DNA of 64,000 nt from Pseudomonas oryzicola. Lineage in GTDB: Bacteria; Pseudomonadota; Gammaproteobacteria; Pseudomonadales; Pseudomonadaceae. Below, piece by piece: positions 43,550 to 52,423 of this stretch (position 1 is its first letter; each line of letters begins with the position of its first letter). The position numbers were made by a program, and so were the translations under genes. Under the pieces are notes generated by a model. The model had not been told where the DNA came from. It did no database searches and saw only the letters and a program-made list of their open reading frames with translations. The stretch spans positions 1,265,001 to 1,329,000 of the forward strand of contig NZ_JABWRZ020000001.1 of the NCBI RefSeq assembly GCF_014269185.2, read 5' to 3'.

Positions 43550-45056
43550 CGGCCATCGCTCGGCGCTGCAGGCTGCGTTTGCGCCAGCTGCGCAGCAGCG
43601 GCAGGGTCAGCATGCAGATAGTCAGCACCCATACCGACATGCTGATCGTGCTCGACCAGAGGATGCCCAGCTCACCGTTGGAGATCGACAGCGCCCGACG
43701 CAGGTTCTGCTCCATCAGCCCGCCGAGGATGAAACCGAGCAGGATCGGCGACAGCGGGAAGTCCAGCTTGCGCAGGATGTAGCCCATGATGCCGATGCCG
43801 ACCATCAGGAACAGGTCGAAAGTGGTGGCATGCACCGCATACACACCGATCGCGGTGATGATGGCGATCACCGGCACCAGTGCCCAGTTCGGCACGGCGA
43901 GGATGCGGGTAAAGATGCGGATCATCGGAATGTTGAGGATCACCAGCATGATGTTGGCGACGAACAACGAGGCGATCAGGCCCCAGACGATGTCGGGCTG
44001 CTGTTCGAACAACAGCGGGCCGGGGGTGATGTTGTACAGGGTCAGTGCACCGATCATCACCGCCGTGGTACCCGAGCCGGGTACGCCCAGCGTCAGCATC
44101 GGCACCAGGGCACCGCAGCAGGATGCGCCGATGGCGGTTTCCGGGGCGGCCAGGCCGCGGGCATCACCCTTGCCGAAATTGCCTTTTTCGCCTGCCAGGC
44201 GTTTTTCGGTCATGTAGGCCACGGCGCTGGCCAGCGTTGCACCGGCGCCTGGCAGCACGCCCATGACGAAGCCCAGCAGGCCGCAGCGGATGTTGACCAC
44301 GAACACCGAGGCGGCTTCCTTGAGGTTGAACAGCATGCGCCCGGTGGCCTTGACCGCCTGGTGGCCATGGTGGGTCTTTTCCAGCAGCAGGAGGATTTCG
44401 CTGATGGAGAACAGGCCCAGCACCAGCACCACGAACTGGATGCCGTCGGCCAGGTGCACGCTGTCGCCGGTGAACCGGTATACGCCACTGTTGGCATCGA
44501 TACCGACGGCTGACAGGAACAGGCCGATCAGTGCGGCGATGAAGGTTTTCAACGGCTTGTCACCGGCCATGCCGCCGAGGGCGACGATGGCGAAGACCAT
44601 CAGCACGAAGTATTCCGCCGGTCCGAAGGCAATCGCCCATTTGGCCAGCAGCGGAGCGAACAGCACCATGCCGCAGGTGGCGATCAAAGCACCGATGAAC
44701 GAACTCCATGCCGACAGTGACAGCGCCACGCCAGCCAGGCCGTTGCGAGCCATCGGGTAACCATCGAGGGTGGTCATCACGGTCGAGGCCTCACCCGGGA
44801 TGTTCAGCAGGATCGAGCTGATACGGCCGCCGTATTCGCAGCCCAGGTACACCGCTGCCAGCAGGATCAGCGCCGATTCCGGTGGCAGGCCGAGAGCGAA
44901 GGCGATGGGGATCAGCAGGGCCACGCCGTTGATCGGGCCCAGGCCAGGCAGCAGGCCGACCACCGTGCCGATCAGCGTGCCGGTAAGGGCGGTGACCAGG
45001 TTGTAAGGGGACAGGGCGACGCCGAAGCCCTGGCCCAGGTAGCTCAAGGTATCCAT
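43542..45056 (-). CDS. tctA: TctA, large membrane subunit of tripartite tricarboxylate transporter
   Basis: A 504-residue protein with about 12 helices. The signature GTLIGTVVGLLPGLGPINGV near the N-terminus and GCEYGGRISSILLNIPGE follow the TctA consensus. The second copy of the loop (GVLPGAGATLASAVAYMTEK) is present. TctA, TctB and the binding protein TctC take up citrate-type acids. The gene follows tctB by three bases and overlaps the next gene, so the order opdH-tctC-tctB-tctA-abrB forms one operon. Confidence 0.95.
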   Translation of the reverse strand: MDTLSYLGQGFGVALSPYNLVTALTGTLIGTVVGLLPGLGPINGVALLIPIAFALGLPPESALILLAAVYLGCEYGGRISSILLNIPGEASTVMTTLDGYPMARNGLAGVALSLSAWSSFIGALIATCGMVLFAPLLAKWAIAFGPAEYFVLMVFAIVALGGMAGDKPLKTFIAALIGLFLSAVGIDANSGVYRFTGDSVHLADGIQFVVLVLGLFSISEILLLLEKTHHGHQAVKATGRMLFNLKEAASVFVVNIRCGLLGFVMGVLPGAGATLASAVAYMTEKRLAGEKGNFGKGDARGLAAPETAIGASCCGALVPMLTLGVPGSGTTAVMIGALTLYNITPGPLLFEQQPDIVWGLIASLFVANIMLVILNIPMIRIFTRILAVPNWALVPVIAIITAIGVYAVHATTFDLFLMVGIGIMGYILRKLDFPLSPILLGFILGGLMEQNLRRALSISNGELGILWSSTISMSVWVLTICMLTLPLLRSWRKRSLQRRAMADA

Positions 45057-45059
45057 GTG

Positions 45060-45518
45060 TCAGTTCTCCAGTACGCTCAGCAGGCCAAGGGGCAGGGGCA
45101 CGTCCATCACGCGGTCGAACAGCCAGTAGAGGAACAGGCTCATGCCTGCCACCACGATGAAGCTGTGCAGCCAGCGACCGCCGTACAGGCGGGCCATGGG
45201 CACGCCGATCAGGATGGCACTGAGGATGAAGCCCAGGGCTTCGAAGGTGCTGGCGAACACGATCAGCAGGCCGACGCAGGCGCTGATCTTGATCAGGGTC
45301 TCGCGGTCCAGTTCCGGCTCGTCGTCCTTGCGTACGATGGGCGTGGGGCGGAACACCAGGTACAGCAGGCCCAGGCCCATCAGCCCGAGCATCAGCAGCG
45401 GATAGGCGCGCGGGCCCACCGGCTCATAGGAAAACGCCGCCTGGTAGGGCCAGGCCATCACGGCCAGGGCGGCGCACACTGCCAGCAGGACCAGGGCGAA
45501 GATGCGTTGCAGGATCAT
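45060..45518 (-). CDS. tctB: TctB, small membrane subunit of tricarboxylate transporter
   Basis: A 152-residue protein with four membrane helices and the TctB pattern (ALVLLAVCAALAVMAWPYQA, then GVLIVFASTFEALGFILSAI-like). I chose the ATG of MILQRIFALVLL, which follows GAGGAC. The small subunit is variable in sequence; position between tctC and tctA supports it. A strong hairpin lies just upstream in the mRNA. Confidence 0.9.
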   Translation of the reverse strand: MILQRIFALVLLAVCAALAVMAWPYQAAFSYEPVGPRAYPLLMLGLMGLGLLYLVFRPTPIVRKDDEPELDRETLIKISACVGLLIVFASTFEALGFILSAILIGVPMARLYGGRWLHSFIVVAGMSLFLYWLFDRVMDVPLPLGLLSVLEN

Positions 45519-45541
45519 TTTAGAGTCCTCATGAAACGCGG

Positions 45542-45573
45542 CCCTGCGGAGCGGGCGTGCCCGCTCCACAGGG
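45542..45573 (-). other. Hairpin between tctC and tctB
   Basis: CCCTGcGGAGCGGGC and GCCCGCTCCaCAGGG form a long stem with a two-base loop in the 75-base gap between tctC and tctB. It carries the REP-like CGGGCGTGCCCGC core. In the mRNA it may protect the upstream tctC part and lower tctBA expression. Confidence 0.6.
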
Positions 45574-45592
45574 ATCGGTGAAGGGATGCGGC

Positions 45593-46573
45593 TTACTGGA
45601 TCAGGCCGAATTCCCGGGCCAGGGTCTTGTAGTCAGCCACCTGCTTCTTCACGTAGCCGTCCAGCTCTTCGCCGGTCATGGCGAACGGGAACAGCTCGCG
45701 CTGGTCACGCAGCTTGGCGAAGTCCTCCGAGGCCAGCATCTTGTCGAACGACTGCTTCCACCAGGCGTAGTCTTCGTCGCTCACCTTTGGCCCCAGGTAG
45801 AAGCCGCGCACCACTGGCCAGACGATGTCGTAGCCCTGTTCCCTGGCGGTGGGGATGTCTCTCATCTCGGGTTCGTTGAGGCGGTTTTCCGCGAACACCG
45901 CGAGAATGCGCATGTTGCCGCTCTGGATGTGTGGCATGGAGTCGGAGATGTCGGTCGAGCCCACCTGGATGTGCCCGCCCAGCAGTGCCGTGGCGATTTC
46001 GCCACCGCCTTCCAGGGCCACATAGCGCAGGTCACGCGGGTTGATGCCGGCCGCCTTGGCGATCAGCGCGGTCTGCATCCAGTCCTGGCTGCCAACGGTA
46101 CCGCCCGAGCCGATCACCACCTTGCTCGGGTCTTTCTTCAGTGCCGCGACCAGGTCGTCGAGGGTCTTGTAGGGCGAATCGCTCTTCACCGCGATGGCGC
46201 CGTAGCTGGTACCGACGGCGGCCAGCCATTTCACTGCGTTTTCGTCAAAGCGGCCGAACTTGCCCTGGGCCAGGTTCAGCAACGAGCCGCTGGACCAGGC
46301 CACCAGAGTCCCGGCATCGGCCGGGCGCTGGGCGACCACCGCGTTGTAGGCGACCGCGCCGACACCGCCTGGCATGTAGGTGACGCGCATCGGCTTGCTG
46401 AGGATCTTTTCCTGCACCAGGGCGCTTTGCACCAGTTTGCAGGTCAGGTCGAAGCCGCCACCGGGCGAGGCGGGGGCAATGCATTCAGGGCGTTTCGGTT
46501 CGCCAGCGAGGACGTTGCCGGCCAGCAGCAGGCAGCCGGTGGCAAGGGCGAGGCGGCGCAGGGAAAAAGTCAT
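45593..46573 (-). CDS. tctC: TctC, periplasmic tricarboxylate-binding protein
   Basis: A 326-residue binding protein of the Bug/TctC family with a signal peptide (RRLALATGCLLLAGNVLAGE). The ligand-site segments CIAPASPGGGFDLTCKLVQS and GSGGTVGSQDWMQTALIAKA match TctC. It captures citrate or related tricarboxylates in the periplasm for TctAB. A CGGAG ribosome site is preceded by an AACAACAA tract. Confidence 0.93.
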   Translation of the reverse strand: MTFSLRRLALATGCLLLAGNVLAGEPKRPECIAPASPGGGFDLTCKLVQSALVQEKILSKPMRVTYMPGGVGAVAYNAVVAQRPADAGTLVAWSSGSLLNLAQGKFGRFDENAVKWLAAVGTSYGAIAVKSDSPYKTLDDLVAALKKDPSKVVIGSGGTVGSQDWMQTALIAKAAGINPRDLRYVALEGGGEIATALLGGHIQVGSTDISDSMPHIQSGNMRILAVFAENRLNEPEMRDIPTAREQGYDIVWPVVRGFYLGPKVSDEDYAWWKQSFDKMLASEDFAKLRDQRELFPFAMTGEELDGYVKKQVADYKTLAREFGLIQ

Positions 46574-46591
46574 CGTTCATCTCCGTAAGCG

Positions 46592-46599
46592 TTGTTGTT
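46592..46599 (-). promoter_or_regulatory. Candidate Hfq/Crc site of tctC
   Basis: The mRNA reads AACAACAA a few bases before the ribosome site, fitting AANAANAA. Confidence 0.5.
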
Positions 46600-46633
46600 A
46601 TCGGTTTACCGCTGTTGGGTTAGTGCGATCGGA

Positions 46634-47926
46634 TTACCACAGCGCCACGCTGTAGCTCACCAGCAGCCTGACTTCATCGGCATCACGGGCGAAATTGGAG
46701 CGGAAGGTGGCGTTGCGCAGGCGTACGGCAACGTTTTTCAACGGGCCGCTTTGCACCACGTACTTCATTTCGGTATCGCGTTCCCATTCCTTGCCCTCGC
46801 CACCGGCGGCGCGGCTGACATTGTCGCCGCTGATGTAGCGGGTCATGAACGTCAGGCCGGGTATGCCGAGCGCGGCGAAGTTGTAGTCGTAGCGCGCCTG
46901 CCAGGAGCGCTCGTCGGCGTTGGCGAAGTCGTTGATCTGGACGAAGTTGACCAGGTACGGGTCGGCGCCATCGACGTAAGGGAAGGCACTGTCGCCGGAC
47001 AGCTGTTGCCAGGCGGCGCTGACCTTGTGCCCGCCCAGGGCATAGCTGAGCATGCCGTTGATGGTGGTGTTGTCGATGTTGCCGGCCTTGCCGGCGCCGG
47101 CGTCGTCACTCACGGCCAGGCGCAGGTCGGCGCCGAAGGTGCCCGGGCCCCACGGCTGGGTGGCGAGCATGCCGATGAAGTGCTGGCGGTAGATGTCGTC
47201 CAGCTGGGCGAAGTGGTAGCTGCCGGTGATGCGGTCGGTGAACTGGTAGTCGAGGCCGGCCAGGTCCAGGTTGTCAGCGCTGAACGAGCCGCCAAAGCGC
47301 CCGTTCTTGTTGTTCAGCGCCAGGTCTTCCCAGTTGGTGTCGTTGCGGTCCTTGGCCTTGTCCAGGCGGCCGCCGGTGAAGGTCAGGCCCTTGATCTCCT
47401 TCGAAGTGAGCAGGCCGCCTTCAAAGGTTTGCGGCAGGATGCGCCCGTCGTTGGGCTGCAAGGTGGGCAGTTCCGGGATCAGGGTACCGATCTTGAGTTC
47501 GCTCTGTGACACCTTCACCTTGCCGGTCAGGCCCAGCTTGGAGTATTCGTCGGCGGCCTTGCCGTCATCGTGGGTCGGCAGCAGGCCGGTATCGGTGCGG
47601 TCGGGGCTGGAGTCGAGCTTGATGCCAAGCATGCCCAGCGCATCCAGGCCGAAGCCTACGGTGCCATCGGTATAGCCGGACTCGAAGTTGAGGATGAAGC
47701 CCTGGGCCCATTCGTCGCGCTTGGACTGCTGCGCGCTGGTGCCGTCGCGGAAGTCGCGGTTGAAGTACATGTTGCGGGTTTCGAAGGTGGCCGTGCTGTC
47801 TTCGAAGAAGGCGGCCTGGCTCATCGGGGCGACACCGGCAAGCGCAAGGGCGCTGGCGATGGCAGAAGGGCGTGCGGCAAAGGAACGGGTAGGCGTGAAC
47901 GCCTGCGGCTGCAATGACAGCATCAC
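46634..47926 (-). CDS. opdH: OpdH, tricarboxylate porin of the OprD family
   Basis: A 430-residue outer-membrane porin with a signal peptide ending near PMSQA. The mature N-terminus FFEDSTATFETRNMYFNRDF is typical of the OprD family, and the C-terminal end VRLLVSYSVALW gives the terminal aromatic residue needed for outer-membrane assembly. Position before tctC matches OpdH of P. aeruginosa, a channel for cis-aconitate and citrate. Two ATGs adjoin; the first is given. A near-perfect A-rich tract overlaps the CGGAG ribosome site region. Confidence 0.9.
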   Translation of the reverse strand: MMLSLQPQAFTPTRSFAARPSAIASALALAGVAPMSQAAFFEDSTATFETRNMYFNRDFRDGTSAQQSKRDEWAQGFILNFESGYTDGTVGFGLDALGMLGIKLDSSPDRTDTGLLPTHDDGKAADEYSKLGLTGKVKVSQSELKIGTLIPELPTLQPNDGRILPQTFEGGLLTSKEIKGLTFTGGRLDKAKDRNDTNWEDLALNNKNGRFGGSFSADNLDLAGLDYQFTDRITGSYHFAQLDDIYRQHFIGMLATQPWGPGTFGADLRLAVSDDAGAGKAGNIDNTTINGMLSYALGGHKVSAAWQQLSGDSAFPYVDGADPYLVNFVQINDFANADERSWQARYDYNFAALGIPGLTFMTRYISGDNVSRAAGGEGKEWERDTEMKYVVQSGPLKNVAVRLRNATFRSNFARDADEVRLLVSYSVALW

Positions 47927-47938
47927 TGATGGCTCCGA

Positions 47939-47952
47939 TTATTGTTCTTATT
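47939..47952 (-). promoter_or_regulatory. Candidate Hfq/Crc site of opdH
   Basis: The mRNA reads AATAAGAACAATAA directly before the CGGAG ribosome site, containing AAGAACAATAA, a four-unit AANAANAANAA match. Confidence 0.6.
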
Positions 47953-48014
47953 CGTTGCACCTTGCTGGTGCTTTTTCGGCGCGAAGGGCGACCGTGGTGC
48001 GATGCTAGGTAATC

Positions 48015-48046
48015 AACCTTTCGCTAACCTTTCAGCGTGAAAGGTT
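48015..48046. promoter_or_regulatory. Probable TctD operator: AACCTTTC repeats
   Basis: AACCTTTC occurs at 48015 and 48026 (11-base period) and inverted as GAAAGGTT at 48039. The last two form a perfect 9-bp inverted repeat AACCTTTCA-GCG-TGAAAGGTT. The sites lie in the divergent opdH/tctD promoter, and 11-base direct repeats are typical of OmpR-type regulators. Confidence 0.6.
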
Positions 48047-48122
48047 TGTCGACGGGGGCTTCACAGGCTTGTCGACAGCGGTACACTCCGCGCCACCGCC
48101 CCACCCGAGCAGGGAGAAACCG

Positions 48123-48794
48123 ATGCGTGTGCTGCTGGTCGAAGACCACCTGCAACTGGCCGAAAGCGTGGCCCAGGCCTTGAAGAGCCATGGCCTGACC
48201 GTGGACGTGCTGCATGATGGCGTGGCCGCCGACCTGGCCCTGGCCAGCGAGGAATACGCCGTGGCCGTGCTGGATGTCGGCTTGCCGCGCATGGACGGCT
48301 TCGAGGTGCTGGCGCGCCTGCGCGGGCGCGGCAAGACCTTGCCGGTGTTGATGCTCACCGCACGCAGCGACGTCAAGGACCGTGTCCACGGGCTGAACCT
48401 CGGGGCTGACGACTACCTGGCCAAGCCGTTCGAACTGACCGAGCTGGAAGCCCGGGTCAAGGCCTTGTTGCGCCGCAGCGTGCTCGGTGGCGAGCGCCAG
48501 CAACGCTGCGGGCCGCTGGTATACGACCTGGACACCCGGCGTTTTGCCCTGGGTAACGACAACCTCACCCTGACCTCGCGCGAACAGAGTGTGCTGGAAG
48601 CGTTGATCGCCCGCCCGGGCCGGGTGATGAGCAAGGAGCAACTGGCTGCCCAGGTGTTCGGCCTGGATGAAGAGGCCAGCCCTGACGCCATCGAGATCTA
48701 TATCCACCGGTTGCGCAAGAAGCTCGATGGCCACCCGGTTGCCATTGTCACCTTCCGCGGCCTGGGCTACCTGCTCGAGCACCGCGATGCGTGA
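48123..48794 (+). CDS. tctD: TctD, OmpR-family response regulator
   Basis: A 223-residue regulator. The receiver has acidic residues E7-D8, phosphoacceptor D51 in VLDVGLPRMDGF, and Lys in DDYLAKPFELTEL. The C-terminal winged helix shows TSREQSVLEALIARPGRVMS and DAIEIYIHRLRKKLDG. It is divergent from opdH-tctCBA and should activate it in response to tricarboxylates. AGGGAGAAACC precedes the ATG, and the gene overlaps tctE by eight bases. Confidence 0.93.
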   Translation: MRVLLVEDHLQLAESVAQALKSHGLTVDVLHDGVAADLALASEEYAVAVLDVGLPRMDGFEVLARLRGRGKTLPVLMLTARSDVKDRVHGLNLGADDYLAKPFELTELEARVKALLRRSVLGGERQQRCGPLVYDLDTRRFALGNDNLTLTSREQSVLEALIARPGRVMSKEQLAAQVFGLDEEASPDAIEIYIHRLRKKLDGHPVAIVTFRGLGYLLEHRDA

Positions 48795-50166
48795 CAACGG
48801 CAGCCTGCGCGGGCGCTTGCTCGGCAACCTGGCCTTGCTGTTGGTGGTGCTGATGCTGGCCAGCGGCCTGAGCGCCTACTGGAATGGCCGCGAGGCTGCC
48901 GACACGGCTTATGACCGCACTTTGCTGGCTTCGGCGCGGACCATTGCCGCAGGCCTGTCCCAGCGGGACGGTTCGCTCAGTGCCGACGTGCCTTACGTAG
49001 CCCTGGACACGTTTGCCTACGACAGTGCCGGACGCATCTATTACCAGGTGCTGGATATCCAGCAGCGGCTGATCTCCGGCTACGAGAACTTGCCGCCACC
49101 GCCGCCGGGCACGCCGCGTACCGATGACTACCCGGCACTGGCGCGGTTCTACAACGCCACCTACCTGGGCCAGGACGTGCGTGTGGTCAGCCTGTTGAAG
49201 CCGGTGAGCGAACCCAACATGAACGGCATGGCGGAAATCCGCGTGGCCGAGACCGAGGAAGCGCGGGTGCGCATGGCCCGTGGCTTGATGGCCGATACCC
49301 TGCTGCGTCTGGGCATGCTGGCGCTGGGTGCGCTGGTGCTGGTGTGGTTTGCCGTGAGCGCCGCATTGCGGCCACTGGAGCGCTTGCGTACGGCGGTTGA
49401 AGAGCGCCAGCCTGACGACTTGCGGGCTTTGCCGGTGGTGCAGGTGCAACATGAGCTGGGCCCGCTGGTACGGGCCTTGAACCACTTCACCGAACGCTTG
49501 CGCGGGCAGTTCGAGCGCCAGGCCCAATTCATTGCCGACGCCGCTCACGAATTGCGCACGCCGCTGGCCGCGCTCAAGGCCCGGGTCGAGCTGGGCTTGC
49601 GCTCAGCGGAGCCAGAGGAATGGCGGCAGACCTTGGAATCCGCAGCCCAGGGCACCGATCGGCTGACTCACTTGGCCAACCAACTGCTGTCACTGGCGCG
49701 GGTCGAGAACGGCGCGCGGGCGATCGCCGAAGGCGGCGCGCAGCGCCTGGACCTGAGCCAACTGGCGCGCGAACTGGGCATGGCCATGGCCCCGCTTGCA
49801 CACAAACGTGGGGTGGCGCTGGCCCTGGAGGCCGAAGCACCGGTTTGGCTCAAAGGCGAGCCGACGCTGCTCAACGAACTGTTGAGCAACCTGGTGGATA
49901 ACGCCCTGGCCCATACGCCAGTCGGCGGCAACGTGATCTTGCGGGTGCTGGCGCCAGCTGTGCTGGAGGTTGAGGACGATGGGCCGGGGATTCCCGAGGC
50001 CGAGCGCGAGCGGGTGTTCGAACGCTTCTATCGGCGCAGTGCGCAGGGAAGCGGGCTCGGGTTGGCGATCGTTGGCGAAATCTGCCGGGCGCATCTGGCT
50101 CAAGTGAGCCTGCATGATGGCGAGAAGGGCGGGTTGCGGGTGCGGGTGAGTTTTATCGCTGATTGA
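48787..50166 (+). CDS. tctE: TctE, sensor histidine kinase
   Basis: A 459-residue inner-membrane kinase with helices near residues 12-32 and 170-190. The periplasmic loop between them (DTFAYDSAGRIYYQVLDIQQ) is the TctE/2CSK_N sensor domain. A HAMP-like linker follows, then H-box ADAAHELRTPLAALK, N-box LLSNLVDNALAHTP, and G-boxes EDDGPGIP and GSGLGLAIVGEI. It pairs with TctD. A hairpin terminator follows. Confidence 0.92.
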   Translation: MRDNGSLRGRLLGNLALLLVVLMLASGLSAYWNGREAADTAYDRTLLASARTIAAGLSQRDGSLSADVPYVALDTFAYDSAGRIYYQVLDIQQRLISGYENLPPPPPGTPRTDDYPALARFYNATYLGQDVRVVSLLKPVSEPNMNGMAEIRVAETEEARVRMARGLMADTLLRLGMLALGALVLVWFAVSAALRPLERLRTAVEERQPDDLRALPVVQVQHELGPLVRALNHFTERLRGQFERQAQFIADAAHELRTPLAALKARVELGLRSAEPEEWRQTLESAAQGTDRLTHLANQLLSLARVENGARAIAEGGAQRLDLSQLARELGMAMAPLAHKRGVALALEAEAPVWLKGEPTLLNELLSNLVDNALAHTPVGGNVILRVLAPAVLEVEDDGPGIPEAERERVFERFYRRSAQGSGLGLAIVGEICRAHLAQVSLHDGEKGGLRVRVSFIAD

Positions 50167-50173
50167 TGTGTTG

Positions 50174-50220
50174 CCTGTGCCGGCTCTTCCGCGGGTTTGG
50201 CCGTGAAGAGCCGGCGCAGG
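50174..50220. terminator. Bidirectional hairpin terminator tctE / HDOD gene
   Basis: CCTG..GCCGGCTCTTC pairs with GAAGAGCCGGC..CAGG around a GC-rich loop between convergent genes. Confidence 0.7.
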
Positions 50221-50230
50221 CTGATATCGG

Positions 50231-51037
50231 TCAGCGCAACATGCTCCGCGCATCGATCAGTTCTCCAACCTCCAGCTCGGTGCCGAACGGCAGGCCGAGG
50301 TGGCGGTACGCCGGCAGGGCCACCAACGGCCGATGGCGCCCGGGCTGGCTGATGCAGCGGGCGATCTGCACGATGTCGATATAGTCGATACTGTCGGTCT
50401 GCCGGTCCAGGTCTTGCACTTGGCTCGGCAGTTTGACCAGTTGCTCCGGAAACTCCCACGCCTTGAGAATCTTGTCCCCCAGCACCGGCTGGATGTGCTC
50501 GATCACGTAATGCAGGCACACCGGGTCGGACAGCAGCTCATTGTGCTCTTCGGCGTAGATCAGCACCGGCAGCGCACCAATCTGGTGGACCAGCCCGCCG
50601 AGGGTGGCCTGGTCGGGCTTTAGCTGAGTAAAACGCCGACAGATTTCGTAGCTGATACCCGCCACGTCCAGGCTGTTGGCCCAGATATCGCGTAGCTTCT
50701 GTTCGACCGCCGGCGCGCGGGCGTGAAAAATCTGCTCGATGACCAGGCCAATGGCCAGGTTGCAGCTGTAATTGACCCCCAGCCGCGTGATGGCAGTGTG
50801 CAGATCGGTGACTTCGACCGCCGCGCGCAGCAGCGGGCTGTTGACGACCTTGATCAGGCGCGCCGAAAGCGCCGCATCGCGACCTATCACCTTGCTCAGG
50901 GCTGCTACGCTGATTTCGCTGTCTTCCGCTGCCTCGCGGATGCTCAGGGCAACCTCCGGCAGGGTCGGCAGGACCAGGTCATCCTTTTCGATGGCCTCGA
51001 GCAATTGTGCTTGAACCATCTCTGCCAGCTTGTTCAT
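50231..51037 (-). CDS. HDOD-domain signalling protein
   Basis: A 268-residue soluble protein. The HDOD domain (PF08668) covers about residues 15-215 (LPTLPEVALSIREAAEDSEI, VIGRDAALSARLIKVVNSPL, HTAITRLGVNYSCNLAIGLV). The metal-dependent HD residues of true phosphohydrolases are incomplete, as usual for HDOD proteins, which act as scaffolds in signalling. The ATG of MNKLAEMVQAQLLEA was taken. Lies next to ygfZ on the same strand; partner unknown. Confidence 0.87.
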   Translation of the reverse strand: MNKLAEMVQAQLLEAIEKDDLVLPTLPEVALSIREAAEDSEISVAALSKVIGRDAALSARLIKVVNSPLLRAAVEVTDLHTAITRLGVNYSCNLAIGLVIEQIFHARAPAVEQKLRDIWANSLDVAGISYEICRRFTQLKPDQATLGGLVHQIGALPVLIYAEEHNELLSDPVCLHYVIEHIQPVLGDKILKAWEFPEQLVKLPSQVQDLDRQTDSIDYIDIVQIARCISQPGRHRPLVALPAYRHLGLPFGTELEVGELIDARSMLR

Positions 51038-51092
51038 GGGCGTGTCTACCGCAGTGGTGGTGCGGCCCCGCCACAGAGGCGGGGCAGGCTGG

Positions 51093-52034
51093 TCAGCGCT
51101 GGATTTCCCGGTCGCGATCCAGTTCATAGGGCAGGCTCAATACCTGCAGGCGCGGGCCGCCGAGGCTGCCCAGGTGCAGGTTGTCGTCGTCCACCGCTTC
51201 GGCGCTGAGCACCGCGAGCAGCTCGCAGCCCGTGCCCGTGCTGGCAGCCAGGACCACTTCACCGACCGACGAGCCATGGGTGGGCGAGAAAATCTCCTCA
51301 CCCGGAGCTGGAATGGCCTGTTGGTCCAGGGCCAGGCGGTACTGGCGGCGCTTGAGCTTGCCCAGGTATTGCATGCGGGCGACGATTTCCTGCCCGGTGT
51401 AGCAGCCTTTCTTGAAGCTGACGCCATCAACGGCCTGCAGGTTGATCATTTGTGGAATGAACAGCTCACGGGTCGGTCCCATGACCTGGCCGATACCGGC
51501 ACGAACTTGCCCCAGCAGCCAGTCGTTGAGGCTGCCTTCGGGCAGGGCGGCGGCCAGGGCCTGGTGTACCCTGCCAGCGTCATCGGCGGGCGCCCACAAC
51601 TCCACGCGGCCAGCAGAAACGGCGATCGCGATCAGGCCTGCATGCCGGGCGGTGCTGCCGGCTGCTGCGGGTACGTCGAGCCCCAGCGCCTGCAAAGCCG
51701 TATCGCCACCCTGCAAACCGAAACGTGCCCATGCGGCGCTCTCATCGGCCAGTGTGGCCTTGGAGAACACCGCGTACTTCTTCAGGTCGGCCAACTGCGC
51801 GTCGAGCAGCTCGCTGGCCATGGCCAGCAGGTAACCGTTGCCCTCGGGCAGGATGCGGAAACTTGACTGCATGCGCCCCTTGACCATGCAGCGGGCGCCG
51901 AGGCTGGCATGTTGCTGGCTGAGGTAGTTGATGTTGCAGGTCAGCTGGCCCTGCAGGAACTTGCCTGCATCGGAGCCGCGGACGGCGAGGATGCCCTCGT
52001 GGGACAGGGGGCAGAAGAAAGCGGAATCGGCCAT
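51093..52034 (-). CDS. ygfZ: YgfZ, folate-binding Fe-S/tRNA-modification factor
   Basis: A 313-residue protein of the YgfZ/GcvT family. The signature KGCYTGQEIVARMQYLGKLK lies near residue 205; its Cys is functionally important in YgfZ. It binds tetrahydrofolate and helps repair or assembly of certain Fe-S enzymes, including MiaB. Its start is divergent from sdhE with about 135 bases between. Confidence 0.93.
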   Translation of the reverse strand: MADSAFFCPLSHEGILAVRGSDAGKFLQGQLTCNINYLSQQHASLGARCMVKGRMQSSFRILPEGNGYLLAMASELLDAQLADLKKYAVFSKATLADESAAWARFGLQGGDTALQALGLDVPAAAGSTARHAGLIAIAVSAGRVELWAPADDAGRVHQALAAALPEGSLNDWLLGQVRAGIGQVMGPTRELFIPQMINLQAVDGVSFKKGCYTGQEIVARMQYLGKLKRRQYRLALDQQAIPAPGEEIFSPTHGSSVGEVVLAASTGTGCELLAVLSAEAVDDDNLHLGSLGGPRLQVLSLPYELDRDREIQR

Positions 52035-52168
52035 GGGTCATCGCGGTGGCTTAAAGACTGGCGGCCATCATAGAACGCCGGTAACAAAATAGGTAGGTGA
52101 CTAGACCAACGCCCGGTGTCGCTTCGCTCGCCTGGCTGTATACTGGCGGGCCATTCGAGGAGGGCCCC

Positions 52169-52423
52169 ATGGTCGAACAAACTGAACTCAACCGGCTTTT
52201 CTGGCACAGCCGCCGTGGCATGCTGGAGCTGGACGTCCTGCTGGTACCTTTCACCCAGGAAGTCTATCCCACGCTCAACCAGGCCGACCGCGAACTCTAC
52301 GTGCGTCTGCTGAGCTGCGAAGATCAGGACATGTTCGGCTGGTTCATGGAGCGCACCGAGTCCGAAGACCCGGAGCTGCAGCGCATGGTCCGCATCATCC
52401 TGGACCGTGTCCAGCCCAAGTGA
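52169..52423 (+). CDS. sdhE: SdhE, flavinylation factor of succinate dehydrogenase
   Basis: An 84-residue protein with the SdhE signature [12 protein letters not shown] (RGxxE) used to bind FAD or SdhA. It helps attach FAD covalently to succinate dehydrogenase. The family was earlier called CptB antitoxin. GAGGAGGGCCCC precedes the ATG. It overlaps ygfX by 17 bases. Confidence 0.92.
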   Translation: MVEQTELNRLFWHSRRGMLELDVLLVPFTQEVYPTLNQADRELYVRLLSCEDQDMFGWFMERTESEDPELQRMVRIILDRVQPK

